This document shows, piece by piece, positions 37,932-45,777 of a stretch of DNA of 45,777 nucleotides. Each line of letters begins with the position of its first letter. Position 1 is the first letter of the stretch. This DNA is from Nocardia araoensis NBRC 100135. Its GTDB lineage: Bacteria; Actinomycetota; Actinomycetes; Mycobacteriales; Mycobacteriaceae. The DNA lies in NCBI RefSeq assembly GCF_000308435.1, contig NZ_BAFR01000122.1, positions 1 to 45,777 on the forward strand. The letters run 5' to 3'. The translations under genes were made by a program, and so were the position numbers. The notes under the pieces are model-generated. The model had not been told where the DNA came from. It made no database searches and saw nothing but the letters and a program-made list of their open reading frames with translations.

Positions 37932-38453
37932 TCACCGAGCGGAAGAGCGAGCGCTCGGATTGTGGGCCAGAGTGGGCACTTCGCCGGTCTGCAACAGGGC
38001 TCGGGCTCGGTAGAGAGCGGTGAACATGCCCGCGCCGGTCAGCAGGTCGGGCAGCGGGGTGCGGGCCCGCATCGTCACTTCGGTGCCGAGGTTTCGCGGC
38101 GCTGCTCGGAAGCAGAGTTCGATCTCGAGGCTTTCGCCGGAAGTGCTGTCCTGGTCGGCGGCGCCGATGAACCGGAAGTGCCCTTCCTCCTCGCGCAGTG
38201 TGGTTTTCCAGGTCGGGCGTCCGTCCGCGCTTGCCTGCAGCGTCCACTCGTAGATCGACGGTGCGGTCGATCTGACCTCGGCGACATCGCCGAGCACCTC
38301 CGACAGGTTCGCCGCGTCGCGCCAGAACTGCTCGACCTCGGCGCGGGGCCGGGCGATGGTCACGGTTTGACTGCTCGAGTAGCTGCTCGCCGACTCGATC
38401 ACCCGCCCCACGAGATCGCTGAGCAGGTGTTTGGTGTCATCGATGTAGTGCAT
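37932..38453 (-). CDS. SRPBCC (polyketide cyclase/START-like) family protein
   Basis: 173 residues from ATG 38453, with AGGAGGT ideally placed. 'SSSQTVTIARPRAEVEQFWRDAANLSEVLGDVAEVRSTAPSIYEWTLQASADGRPTWKTTLREEEGHFRFIGA ... SLEIELCFRAAPRNLGTEVTMRARTPLPDLLTGAGMFTALYRARALLQTGEVPTL' is a helix-grip fold with the ligand cavity. The final phrase (RARALLQTGEVPT) is common in members paired with zinc alcohol dehydrogenases. It has no signal peptide. Role unknown; probably binds a hydrophobic ligand or helps the adjacent dehydrogenase, with which it is co-transcribed. Confidence 0.85.
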   Translation of the reverse strand: MHYIDDTKHLLSDLVGRVIESASSYSSSQTVTIARPRAEVEQFWRDAANLSEVLGDVAEVRSTAPSIYEWTLQASADGRPTWKTTLREEEGHFRFIGAADQDSTSGESLEIELCFRAAPRNLGTEVTMRARTPLPDLLTGAGMFTALYRARALLQTGEVPTLAHNPSARSSAR

Positions 38454-38650
38454 GGGACCTCCTCTCGCTCTCCGTGGTCGCAAGCCACCCGGCACACACG
38501 AGAAGCGCCGTGCCCTGCGGTCCGGACACGAACTATGGCCGCACAGCTACGGATGTCCTATGCGGTCTCCGAGCGGCTACCCGCCGCCGGAGACGCCAAA
38601 CCACTTCCGTCCGACTCCGATGAGATCAGCCCGCGCCGCACCGCCACCGA

Positions 38651-39412
38651 TCATCTCGATCGGCCGATCTCGGCCTGCTTGGCCGCCAGCCGCGCGGCGA
38701 ATTCCGGGGATTCGAGGGAGGCGACCTGCGGCACGATCTCGGCGTCGACGGCATCGGCGTGTGCGTCGAGGTTCGCGGTGTGGCGCATGGTGCGTTTGGT
38801 CGTGATGAGCAGATCGCGCGGCGCTTCGGCCGCGCCCGCGGCGAAGTCGATCGCCGCGGCGAGCAGCGTGTTGTGATCGCCGTCGACCACCCGGTGCGCC
38901 AATCCGGCGCCGAGCGCGGCCTCGGCGTCGAGGATCTCGCCGAACAAAGTCATCGCCGCGGCCTGTTGCGGTCCGACGGCGCGTTGCAGCATCCAGGTCA
39001 TCCCGCCGCCGGGATGCAGGCCCAGCCGCAGGAATCGCGCGTCGAACCGCGCACGGGGACCGGCGATCCTGACGTCGGCGGCCAGCGCCAGATTGAGTCC
39101 CGCGCCGACGGCGGCGCCGCCGACGGCCGCGATGGTCGGCAGTGCGCAGCGCGCGACCGCGAGGAATCCGTCGTAGATCACCCGCAGCCCCTCCTCGCGG
39201 GCGGCGCCCAGCGCGCTCAGATCCGCTCCGGCGCAGAACGCGGGCGGGGTTCCGGTCACGACCACCGCGTGTACGCCGGGGTCGCGCTCGGCCTCGGCCA
39301 CCGCGGCGGCCAGTTGTTCGGACAGCGCCGGTGTCAACGCGTTCCGCCGATCCGGATCGTGCACGGTGATGACCGCGACCTTGTCCCGCCGCTCACTGCT
39401 GATCTGCGCCAT
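38651..39412 (-). CDS. Enoyl-CoA hydratase/isomerase (crotonase) family protein
   Basis: 253 residues from ATG 39412 (GTG 39439 possible). Crotonase fold: '[21 protein letters not shown]', oxyanion-hole segments '[13 protein letters not shown]' and '[24 protein letters not shown]', and '[56 protein letters not shown]'. The position that usually supplies the first catalytic Glu, just before the L-G-x-x-P-G-G-G turn, appears to be Phe/Leu/Arg. Classical hydration is therefore doubtful; isomerase, hydrolase or binding roles are open. Cytoplasmic, acting on acyl-CoA. It stands alone on the minus strand. Confidence 0.88.
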   Translation of the reverse strand: MAQISSERRDKVAVITVHDPDRRNALTPALSEQLAAAVAEAERDPGVHAVVVTGTPPAFCAGADLSALGAAREEGLRVIYDGFLAVARCALPTIAAVGGAAVGAGLNLALAADVRIAGPRARFDARFLRLGLHPGGGMTWMLQRAVGPQQAAAMTLFGEILDAEAALGAGLAHRVVDGDHNTLLAAAIDFAAGAAEAPRDLLITTKRTMRHTANLDAHADAVDAEIVPQVASLESPEFAARLAAKQAEIGRSR

Positions 39413-39470
39413 GACCGGATCGTAGGCGGCGGGGACCACCAGGAGCTGCCCGGGATGGCGATTCTCGCGT

Positions 39471-40661
39471 TCATTTCACGTGGAGTACCTTGCGGGCGCG
39501 GTGGTAGTTCTCGTTGCGGTCCGCAGCGCCGGTGGAACCTCCGTTGATCGATGTGGTGATCGCGTCGAAGTCGGATTCGTCGGCTCGGCGGTTCAATTCC
39601 TTTGCGTCCCAGAACCACCCGGCGGTAGCGAAGGCGTATTTCGGATCGGCGGCCAGCTCGCGATCACCGACGAGATCGACACCGAGGGCTTCGCCCGCCT
39701 TCTGGTAGTTGTCGCGGCCGGTCAGCTGCAACGCGCCGCGACCGTGGAAGCGGGCGCCGTCGCCGTGCTTCGTGTTGCCCAGACTCCGGCCGACGCTGGA
39801 CTCGGGCCCGTAGTTGCGGTTGAAATATTCGTCGGGGCCGTATTCCTCGAGGGTTTTCAGATCGTCGGTTTCCTCGCCGATCTGGGCGAGGAACGCGGCT
39901 TCCCGCTTCGGCGTGTCTATCCCGTAGTCGCGCATCGCCTGGTTGAGATAGGGCAGGTATTCCCGCGGTTTCTCCCGTGACGTGCCGGGGAATATCCGCT
40001 CCAGCTGTTCGAGCGTCAGCGGGCCCATGGTCCCGGCCCGGTCGGTATTGTGCCCGGCCACCGCGGCGAACTTCGTCTCGACCCGTACGAGTGTCGCGAC
40101 GACTTCGGTCAGCAGCGCCCTCTCCTCGGTCGGCGACAATTTCTTCGAGCGCGCTGAGACGGCTACTGCGGCAGCTTGCAGCACCGTCGCGAGACGTGCC
40201 GCCTCGTCGGCGATCGTGCCGATCAACTCGACATTGCCCTTCGCCACGTCGTCCACCTTCCCGGAGATTCCTGTGGCTTGGGCTTTCAGGTCGGTGGCGA
40301 GCCGAGCCAGCTTTCCTGACTTCTCGTTGTAACGCGTGGTGACGATGGACTCGTTCGCGACGTCGTACAGGTCGGCCTCATCGAGAAGGACGATCAGATC
40401 CGGAATAGCCTCGGTGTGTCCGTTGCCGAGTTGGTCGACCATGAGATCGAAGGCGTTCCGCGTGAACTCGACGACTTCCCGCAACGTGGCGGAGGCCTGC
40501 GGCGGGGCGACCAGACTCTCGATCTGCTTGCGGGCATCGAGGATTGCCGATGACGCCGTCGTGGTCGAATCCGACCCCGGTAGCTTGGCGGGCAGTGCGA
40601 GCAGACCGTATCGCGCTCGCCCCCAGGGATCCGCCTGTAACGGGTCGAACCGGGAGCCCAT
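39471..40661 (-). CDS. GH19 (chitinase/lysozyme-like) domain protein with long helical N-terminus
   Basis: 396 residues from ATG 40661 (GAGG 9 nt upstream; GTG 40667 possible). The C-terminal part (about 225-396) is a GH19 fold: '[21 protein letters not shown]', '[63 protein letters not shown]' and '[24 protein letters not shown]'. The usual H-E-T/S of the catalytic helix reads E-E-T, keeping the Glu. Residues 1-220 are Ala/Leu/Glu/Val-rich helices with no signal peptide or membrane segment and unknown relatives. GH19 domains cut chitin or peptidoglycan, which lie outside the cell, so export by a signal-less route, phage origin or an intracellular toxin role should be considered. Confidence 0.85.
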   Translation of the reverse strand: MGSRFDPLQADPWGRARYGLLALPAKLPGSDSTTTASSAILDARKQIESLVAPPQASATLREVVEFTRNAFDLMVDQLGNGHTEAIPDLIVLLDEADLYDVANESIVTTRYNEKSGKLARLATDLKAQATGISGKVDDVAKGNVELIGTIADEAARLATVLQAAAVAVSARSKKLSPTEERALLTEVVATLVRVETKFAAVAGHNTDRAGTMGPLTLEQLERIFPGTSREKPREYLPYLNQAMRDYGIDTPKREAAFLAQIGEETDDLKTLEEYGPDEYFNRNYGPESSVGRSLGNTKHGDGARFHGRGALQLTGRDNYQKAGEALGVDLVGDRELAADPKYAFATAGWFWDAKELNRRADESDFDAITTSINGGSTGAADRNENYHRARKVLHVK

Positions 40662-40800
40662 GCCCACGATCCTCGCATGACCGGCTCGAACCTTCGCCGT
40701 CTCTCATCCCCAGTCGTGAGAGGGCAGTCTGCCCGAGCGGGTGAATTCGCGGCGGGCGCTGTGAGCGTCGGTTGATTCCGGTAGTGACGACTCGGTGTAG

Positions 40801-41022
40801 GGAGTGCTGCTCGACCTCACCGATTCCGCCGACCTGCGATGCCGCGCGGCCGGATGGTCGGGGCGGGTGCGCGTCGTCACCGCGAAATCCGCTCAGCCGC
40901 GCGAGCTTTCGGCCCTTCTGGTTCGTCCCGACGGCTGTGTCGCGTGGGCTGCCGACGGCGGCGACCTGGACGGGCTCGAGGAATCGCTCGCCCGTTGGTT
41001 CGGCGCTCACTCGCACGCCTGA
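40801..41022 (+). pseudogene. C-terminal remnant of an FAD-dependent monooxygenase
   Basis: From GTG 40804 the 72 residues 'LLDLTDSADLRCRAAGWSGRVRVVTAKSAQPRELSALLVRPDGCVAWAADGGDLDGLEESLARWFG' match the thioredoxin-like tail of aromatic-ring FAD monooxygenases (RdmE/MhpA/PCP monooxygenase type). A stop codon (TAG 40798-40800) immediately precedes the homology, and the FAD-binding and substrate domains (about 450 residues) are missing, with the divergent GH19 gene beginning 140 bp upstream. I read it as a decayed gene whose 5' part was lost. Reading it as a real small protein is possible but less likely. Confidence 0.75.
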
Positions 41023-41092
41023 CAATCCCTCGGAGCACGCCACCGCAGCCGCCATATTCCGTACCGGCGGGCCGGACCGGCGGGAGTCGCGG

Positions 41093-41767
41093 TCAGCTCA
41101 GCAGCCGCTGTTCCAGTTGCGCGAGGACGGCTCGGTTGCGCTGCGCGTCCAGGGCGAGGGCCGCGGCCCAGACATGCGCCGAGATGACTCCGGTCTGGAC
41201 GCGGTCGATCCAGTCGTGCACGGTGCTGCGCCGATCGAGGGTGTCGCTGTCGAAGGTGATCGGTTCGAGTTCCGGCAGATGCACGTAGCGCAGCTGGGTG
41301 ATCTCTCTTCCGCGGGCGTCGAAGATGCTGGCGGCCCAGACATCCTCGGTGGTGGAGGGTTCCGCGGGCCCGTCGGGCGACGGGGTGATCAGGTCGGGCT
41401 GGTCGTCGATCCCGTGCACGATGGTGTCGGCGGCGGCCTGGTGGGCCAGCCCGAATCCCCACAGGCGGCCGTTCATGCCCGCCATCATCCGTCCGGCGAT
41501 GTCCAGGATCGGGGATCCGGCGACGGTGGGGGCGTCGTCGGGTGAGAATTCCGCGAAGCCCGCGGCGCTCGCGCCGTCGTCCTCGCCGGTGCCGGTGAAA
41601 CCCCAGATGTGGACGAGGCCCGGGTCGGCGGTCGGCGCGGCGCTGCGGCGCTTGATCATGGCGGGCAGCAGGATGTCGATGACGGATCGGGCCGGATACC
41701 GGATCGCCGGTACGGTGTCCGGACGACCTATGCTGTTGTTGCGCTTGGGTTTCCGGCGGCCGGACAT
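41093..41767 (-). CDS. Hypothetical protein (224 aa)
   Basis: I do not recognise the family. ATG 41767 follows GGAGAAG. The N-terminus is basic (MSGRRKPKRNNSIGRPDTVPAIRYPARSVIDILLPAMIKRR), without a signal peptide. The body is mixed alpha/beta: 'GLVHIWGFTGTGEDDGASAAGFAEFSPDDAPTVAGSPILDIAGRMMAGMNGRLWGFGLAHQAAADTIVHGIDD', then 'STTEDVWAASIFDARGREITQLRYVHLPELEPITFDSDTLDRRSTVHDWIDRVQTGVISAHVWAAALALDAQRN', and a Leu-rich end. Base and codon use are like those of its neighbours. It is single gene on minus, with the monooxygenase remnant downstream. Confidence 0.75.
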   Translation of the reverse strand: MSGRRKPKRNNSIGRPDTVPAIRYPARSVIDILLPAMIKRRSAAPTADPGLVHIWGFTGTGEDDGASAAGFAEFSPDDAPTVAGSPILDIAGRMMAGMNGRLWGFGLAHQAAADTIVHGIDDQPDLITPSPDGPAEPSTTEDVWAASIFDARGREITQLRYVHLPELEPITFDSDTLDRRSTVHDWIDRVQTGVISAHVWAAALALDAQRNRAVLAQLEQRLLS

Positions 41768-42175
41768 AAGCTTCTCCGTCGAAGTGCGGTTTCGGACAAA
41801 GGCGTCGACCCGGTGGTTGTCAGCGCTGTCAGTGTAGATAGATCGAGCGGCGACATTGTCGACAACAGCGCATACTCGTGCGCGTCGGATGTCCGAATGA
41901 CCGGCGTCGGCTGCCGCGTGTGGTTCACCGTTTCGCCGCCTGTCGCGAGTTGTCCCTCCAGGTCAGCGATCCGGTGGACCGGTTGTGCGGTGTGAGCTCT
42001 CGCACCGCTGCGTGCGGCGTCGGCATCAGGAGGGTTGACAAAGCGGAATCATACGGCGGATCCCGCGGGTCACCTCGGCCGGCGAGCGGACGAGCCGGGC
42101 CGGGATCGAGGCCTGGAAGGCTCCGGTCGCGTGGAAGGTGCAATGCCCGCGGACTCGTGCTGCCGGGGTCCGCGG
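41768..42175. other. 408-bp intergenic region
   Basis: Lies between the hypothetical gene and the MpaB-family gene, both on minus, and should hold the hypothetical gene's promoter. A 10-bp palindrome TTGTCGACAA is at 41856-41865. On minus, GACAAT followed 18 bp later by TACACT is a plausible promoter overlapping it. Open frames from 41925 upward are out-of-frame continuations of the next gene. Confidence 0.35.
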
Positions 42176-43399
42176 TCAGGCGATGCGATCCAGTTGCGGT
42201 GCGGAATGCCCGATGGTGGCGCTGGTTTCGCCGATGAGGCGTCGCAGGAAGGCTTCTTGCTGCTTGCGTCCGTGGATGGCGGCCCGGTCGAGGCCGCCGG
42301 GGGCCAGGTGGGTGTAGGCGGTGCGCACGAGATTGACGGGAATGCGCAGGGCGGGGTACCAGGGCGGGACGTAGGCGGGCAGGCCGAGAATTCGCATCGC
42401 CTTGGGGCCGAGGAAGGCGCTGCTGACCGACAGGTGCTGGGCGCGGGCGAGCCGGCCGCGCAGCGTCGGCAGGTTGGGGTAGGACCAGTGCAGTGGATCG
42501 TCGGCCATGGGCAGGGCGAGCTGACGACTGGTCTCGTCGGGATTGGTGATGGCGGTCAGGCAGTGGTCGAGGATGGCGATGCCGTCGCGGAAGCCGGTGG
42601 GCAGCCATTGGTCTTCGACGCCGATCAGCCAGCCCACGTAGCGGGTGAGGTGGGCGGCCGCGGCCAGTTCCCGTGGGGAGAGGATGACGCCGAGCGCCAT
42701 GCCGCCGACGACGGGTGCGAGCAGGGCGCCGACGAGGGTGGCGGCCATGTCGGTCTGGTTGATCGGCAGGCCCCATTCCTCGGTGCGCCAGTCGGGCATC
42801 GCGGCGACGTGCCTGCGGACCAGGGAATGGATGAGCCGCACGTGCAGGGTGGAGCGGTAGCCGACCCCGTAACGGTCCATGCCGTTCTCGGTGGAGACGT
42901 CCATCGCCCATTGCAGGGTCTCGGCGAACCGGCGAGCGGGGCCCTTCTCCAGGGCGCCGGTGCGCAGCAGGGTCTTGTTGAAGCCGGAGGCCAGATAACC
43001 GCCGATGAAGGAGACGTCACGCGCGAAATACAGTCCGTCGTTGCCGCCGGAACGGAATACCCGCTCGCCGTCGCGCAACAGTTTCGGGTCGACCCAGGCC
43101 GGGGTGTCCTCGACGAGGGTGAAGAACTCGCGCAGCGGCGCGGGCGCGCCGGGGATACTGTCGATGCCCGACCGAAGTGCCTGCTCGAACAACGGCCGCG
43201 TGGCGGTCATGCCTTCGTCGTACATCCACTCGACGAGGCGGTCCATCGGCTCGTCGCCGACGAGCAACGATGCACCGAGCAGTTGCCAGCGCTGCGGGGA
43301 TGGTTTCCCGATGCGCAGCAGCGCGGCGAACGGGCCCAGGCCGGGTGCCTTACGTGGCCGGTCGGGGTGCCGGGCCGGGATGGTCGCGGACGTGGTCAT
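42176..43399 (-). CDS. MpaB/latex-clearing-type heme oxygenase family protein (DUF2236)
   Basis: 407 residues. DUF2236 fills about 90-360: 'DPKLLRDGERVFRSGGNDGLYFARDVSFIGGYLASGFNKTLLRTGALEKGPARRFAETLQWAMDVSTENGMDRYGVGYRSTLHVRLIHSLVRRHVAAMPDWRTEEWGLPINQTDMAATLVGALLAPVVGGMALG'. The segment YRSTLHVRLIHSLVRRHV holds the Arg/Thr/His pattern of the heme pocket in this family. Latex clearing protein of Streptomyces and fungal MpaB share the domain, but the substrate here is unknown. No clear signal peptide. Its start overlaps the TetR gene's end by 50 bp, so it is the TetR protein's likely target. Confidence 0.87.
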   Translation of the reverse strand: MTTSATIPARHPDRPRKAPGLGPFAALLRIGKPSPQRWQLLGASLLVGDEPMDRLVEWMYDEGMTATRPLFEQALRSGIDSIPGAPAPLREFFTLVEDTPAWVDPKLLRDGERVFRSGGNDGLYFARDVSFIGGYLASGFNKTLLRTGALEKGPARRFAETLQWAMDVSTENGMDRYGVGYRSTLHVRLIHSLVRRHVAAMPDWRTEEWGLPINQTDMAATLVGALLAPVVGGMALGVILSPRELAAAAHLTRYVGWLIGVEDQWLPTGFRDGIAILDHCLTAITNPDETSRQLALPMADDPLHWSYPNLPTLRGRLARAQHLSVSSAFLGPKAMRILGLPAYVPPWYPALRIPVNLVRTAYTHLAPGGLDRAAIHGRKQQEAFLRRLIGETSATIGHSAPQLDRIA

Positions 43400-44012
43400 G
43401 GTTGGGCTCCTCGTCGGGGCGGGTGATGCCGTGTTTCATCAAGGGCACGATGGTGGTGCGGACGAAGGCGCGGGCGCGATCGTCGTCGGTGAAGTCGAAG
43501 CTGCCGCCGCCCGGGGTGAGCATCAGCGAATGGGCCAGGCGGGCGACGAGTTCGGCCACCGGGCGCGGGTCGTAGGAGTCGATGAGGCCCGCGGACCGGG
43601 CGTGGGTGAGCATGCCGACGATGTAGTCGATGCCGATGGACACCAGGCGTTCGCCCTGCACGGTGGAGAAGCGCAACGCTTCGTCGGGCGCGACCCGCAG
43701 CAGTTGGGTGACCAGCCGATGGATGCGGGTCTGCAAGAGGACGTACAGCATCGTGTTCTCGATCTGGGCGTCCACACCGGTCGCGGTGGCGGCGATCGCG
43801 GTCACCTCCGCGAGCATGCGGCGCGTCTCCCTGGCGAGTACCGCTTCGATCAGGTTGTCCTTACCCGCGAACCGGCGATGGATGGTGATCCGGCTGAGCC
43901 CGGCCATGCGGGCGATGTCCTCCAGGCCGGCCCGGCGGATGCCGACCTGCAGGATGCGTTCCAGCGCGGCGTCCAGGATCCGTTCGTCGACGCCGTCGGA
44001 ACCTTCGCTCAT
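43350..44012 (-). CDS. TetR-family transcriptional regulator
   Basis: 220 residues from ATG 44012. HTH at about 8-55: 'ERILDAALERILQVGIRRAGLEDIARMAGLSRITIHRRFAGKDNLIEAVLARE'. A helical ligand domain follows. The start codon lies exactly where transcription should begin from the promoter at 44047-44019, and there is no Shine-Dalgarno, so the mRNA appears leaderless. The open frame extends about 100 codons upstream, through that promoter, without homology. It overlaps and probably controls the MpaB-family gene. Ligand unknown. Confidence 0.92.
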   Translation of the reverse strand: MSEGSDGVDERILDAALERILQVGIRRAGLEDIARMAGLSRITIHRRFAGKDNLIEAVLARETRRMLAEVTAIAATATGVDAQIENTMLYVLLQTRIHRLVTQLLRVAPDEALRFSTVQGERLVSIGIDYIVGMLTHARSAGLIDSYDPRPVAELVARLAHSLMLTPGGGSFDFTDDDRARAFVRTTIVPLMKHGITRPDEEPNHDHVRDHPGPAPRPAT

Positions 44013-44018
44013 GATACA

Positions 44019-44047
44019 AACATACAAAGATTGTTTCATTGCGTCAA
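44019..44047 (-). promoter_or_regulatory. Leaderless promoter of the TetR-MpaB pair with operator-like repeat
   Basis: Minus-strand TTGACG (44047-44042), a 17-bp spacer, then TATGTT (44024-44019). Six bases separate the -10 from ATG 44012, so transcription would start at the A of the ATG. ACAAAGATTGT (44024-44034), with arms ACAA/TTGT, sits in the spacer and is a candidate autorepression site. Confidence 0.8.
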
Positions 44048-44187
44048 TAATTCGGTCGGTCTGCGCGGCATGATGCCGGTCGTGTTCGTCGCCGCGATGG
44101 AGCTCTCCTGGCCACCGGCCGGGAATAGGATTGTGCGGGAAGCAGGCCCGCGATTCGTGGGACCGCGGGGAAGGGTGGGAGACGACG

Positions 44188-44775
44188 ATGACCGAATGGC
44201 GATGGCCGGCCGCCGCACTGCGCTGGTCCGCCGCGCTCGCGGTCGCGGCTTCGACGGGCGGATGCGCGACCCTGCTCGGTGATCCCGCCCCGCCGCCGTC
44301 CGCCGAAGAGATCGCCACAGCCACAGCGGAATTGGCCGATCTGCCGGCTTCGGAGGTGGCGGAGCGGCAGATGTCGTCGGTCGTCGCGGAAATCGCGGAC
44401 GCCGCCTCGGCGATCCAACCGGCGCTGCGGTGGACCCGGAGCGAGGACCGCGCGGAAGGGCCTTGCTACGGGCCGTATGCGCACACCGGCGGCAGGCGTG
44501 TAGTCCTGCCGCGCTATCGCGCCGAGGATTCGCTGCCGGACGGGGCATGGCCCGGATTCCAGGAGACGGCCCGCGTGCTGGCCGCGTCCGTGGGTGCGAC
44601 CGACATGCTGCCCGGTAGCGCGTCGTCGCCGGACCGGCACGTCACGTTCGAAGGGCCGGACGGGGCCGAGTGGGACAGCAACACCGAGCTGTCGGTGTTC
44701 GCCGATGCCCGGTCGATGACGATCACCGCGACCGTGGGCTGCCGACTGCCCGCGGACGAGCGAACGCCTCGGTGA
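44188..44775 (+). CDS. LppA-family-like lipoprotein
   Basis: 195 residues from ATG 44188 (GGTGGGAG upstream). The signal sequence ends in an STGG-C lipobox, slightly atypical. The mature part follows the plan of mycobacterial LppA/LppV proteins: 'MSSVVAEIADAASAIQPALRWTRSEDRAEGPCYGPYAHTGGRRVVLPRYRAEDSLPDGAWPGFQETARVLAASVGATDMLPGSASSPDRHVTFEGPDGAEWDSNTELSVFADARSMTITATVGCRLP', with two cysteines (C-x-G-P-Y and G-C-R-L-P) probably forming a disulphide. Predicted outer-face membrane-anchored protein of unknown function. It faces the AraC-type gene with 21 bp between stops. Confidence 0.82.
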   Translation: MTEWRWPAAALRWSAALAVAASTGGCATLLGDPAPPPSAEEIATATAELADLPASEVAERQMSSVVAEIADAASAIQPALRWTRSEDRAEGPCYGPYAHTGGRRVVLPRYRAEDSLPDGAWPGFQETARVLAASVGATDMLPGSASSPDRHVTFEGPDGAEWDSNTELSVFADARSMTITATVGCRLPADERTPR

Positions 44776-44796
44776 CGTTCCTGGTCGATTTCCGTG

Positions 44797-45732
44797 TCAC
44801 GAACCCCGGAACGCGCGCCGATAGGCGCCCGGGGTCGTGCCCACCTGGGTGCGGAAGCGGCGGCGCAGGTTGACCGCCGAGGTCAGGCCGACGCGTGCCG
44901 CGATCGCCTCCACCGGCAGGTCCGTCTCCTCCAGCAGCGTGCGTGCCTCGGCCACCCGGCGCGACAGCAGCCACGCTCCCGGGCTCGTGCCGAGCTGATC
45001 GGCGAAACGCCGGGCCAGCGTGCGCGGCGAGACGTTGAGGTGCGCGGCCATGTCTCCCACCGACAGCGCTGTCCCGAGGCGCGCGCCGGCCCACTCGAGC
45101 AGACCGTCGAGCGCGTCCGTGGGCGGCGTGGGCGGCGCGTATTGGGCTTGGCCGCCCTCGCGGTGCGGCGGCATCACCATGTGCCGCGCCACGAGCGCGG
45201 CGTGCGCCGCCCCGTGATCCTTCCGGACGAGATGCAGGCACAGGTCGATGCCCGCGCCCGCTCCGGCGCTCGTGGCGACATCGCCGTGGTCCACGTAGAG
45301 CACGTCCGGCTCCACGCGTACGCGGGGGAATTCCTGCGCCAGCTGTGCGGCGCGTGCCCAGTGCGTCGTCGCCGAGCGCCCGTCCAGCAGGCCAGTGCGG
45401 GCGAGCGCGAACACCCCGGAGCAGATCGTGACGAGTCGCGCGCCACGGGCGTGTGCCCGCAGCAGCGCGCGGCGCACGCGGGGCGAGAGCGGCGCCTCGA
45501 CCGGCGTCCAGCCCGGGATGAGGACGGTGTCCGCGGCAGCGAGCGCCGAAAGACCCTGCGACACCTCGAGCGTGTACCCGGCCGCGGTCGGTACCGGGCC
45601 CGGCGTCTCCGTGCACACCTCGAACTCGTAGTAGTGCGGCACCCCGGCCCGCTGGGTGCCGAATACCTCTGCGGCACAGCCCAGCTCGAACGTCGACTGC
45701 ACCGGCCGCACCAAGGCCACCACGCGATGCAT
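44797..45732 (-). CDS. GlxA-type AraC-family regulator (DJ-1/PfpI domain + HTH)
   Basis: 311 residues. The N-terminal DJ-1/PfpI-like domain (about 1-175) has 'VALVRPVQSTFELGCAAEVFG', 'ADTVLIPGW', the nucleophile-elbow motif 'LVTICSGVFALARTGLLDGRSATTHW' and 'VLYVDHGDVATSAGAGAGIDLCLHLVRKDHG'. The C-terminal AraC double HTH (about 210-308) has 'LSVGDMAAHLNVSPRTLARRFADQLGTSPGAWLLSRRVAEARTLLEETDLPVEAIAARVGLTSAVNLRRRFRTQVGTTPGAYRRAF'. Such proteins usually activate or repress a nearby catabolic or stress gene; no obvious target is in the window. A perfect inverted repeat lies just upstream. Confidence 0.93.
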   Translation of the reverse strand: MHRVVALVRPVQSTFELGCAAEVFGTQRAGVPHYYEFEVCTETPGPVPTAAGYTLEVSQGLSALAAADTVLIPGWTPVEAPLSPRVRRALLRAHARGARLVTICSGVFALARTGLLDGRSATTHWARAAQLAQEFPRVRVEPDVLYVDHGDVATSAGAGAGIDLCLHLVRKDHGAAHAALVARHMVMPPHREGGQAQYAPPTPPTDALDGLLEWAGARLGTALSVGDMAAHLNVSPRTLARRFADQLGTSPGAWLLSRRVAEARTLLEETDLPVEAIAARVGLTSAVNLRRRFRTQVGTTPGAYRRAFRGS

Positions 45733-45751
45733 GGCAAGAATGTACCTGGTG

Positions 45752-45767
45752 GTGTCCGACTGGACAC
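45752..45767. promoter_or_regulatory. Inverted repeat upstream of the AraC-family gene
   Basis: GTGTCC-GACT-GGACAC, perfect 6-bp arms with a 4-nt gap, 20-35 bp before ATG 45732. On minus, TACATT (45743-45738) downstream of it could be the -10. This is a likely operator for autoregulation. Confidence 0.5.
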
Positions 45768-45777
45768 TTTCTCGGGG

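Noticed and set aside
42035..43426. 463-residue plus-strand open frame
   Set aside because: Antisense to the DUF2236 gene, Gly/Val/Asp-rich with no recognisable domain.

Overview
The window is about 45.8 kb of GC-rich actinobacterial DNA. The gene content points to the Mycobacteriales and most likely to Nocardia or a close relative: a Nocardia-style NRPS start, a DevR/DevS pair very like the mycobacterial one, furA-katG, a mycobacterial OtsB1-like three-domain protein and an LppA-type lipoprotein. This placement is inferred from protein resemblance recalled from memory, not from a database search. I saw no rRNA, tRNA, CRISPR array, insertion sequence or phage block.

Layout. 1-1582: first adenylation domain of an NRPS running off the left edge. 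2201-3685: a FadR-type regulator with a cache-domain sensor. 4481-10897: a D-glucarate catabolic cluster made of two divergent arms (kdgD and a 2-oxoglutarate semialdehyde dehydrogenase on minus; LysR, MFS transporter and gudD on plus). Together these convert D-glucarate to 2-oxoglutarate. A matched promoter module (an ATAC-N7-GTAT LysR box plus a TTGGAC element at identical spacing) precedes both arms. 11049-13125: two related small proteins and a PlsC-type acyltransferase. 13214-16981: a tightly overlapping four-gene membrane operon of unknown function. Its large protein carries two copies of an Asp/His motif resembling the PmoC copper site of particulate methane monooxygenase, and it is followed by a cupredoxin-like lipoprotein. 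17139-19721: a carboxylesterase and an O-methyltransferase.

19772-32644 reads as a compact DevR (DosR) hypoxia/dormancy island: devS, devR, a DUF2267 protein, a GyrI-like/DUF302 fusion, two Acg-type nitroreductase-fold proteins, a small membrane protein, an OtsB1-like HAD/trehalose-phosphatase/GH65 fusion, a flavodoxin and a metallo-beta-lactamase-fold hydrolase. Six good matches to the DevR box (consensus GGGACTWWNGTCCC) and two weaker ones lie upstream of these genes.

32963-45732 is more ordinary: phoU, the furA-katG peroxide-stress pair, a zinc alcohol dehydrogenase with an SRPBCC partner, a crotonase-family protein, a GH19 protein without a signal peptide, a leftover C-terminal fragment of an FAD monooxygenase, an unknown protein, a TetR/MpaB-family pair with an apparently leaderless promoter, an LppA-like lipoprotein and a GlxA-type AraC regulator.
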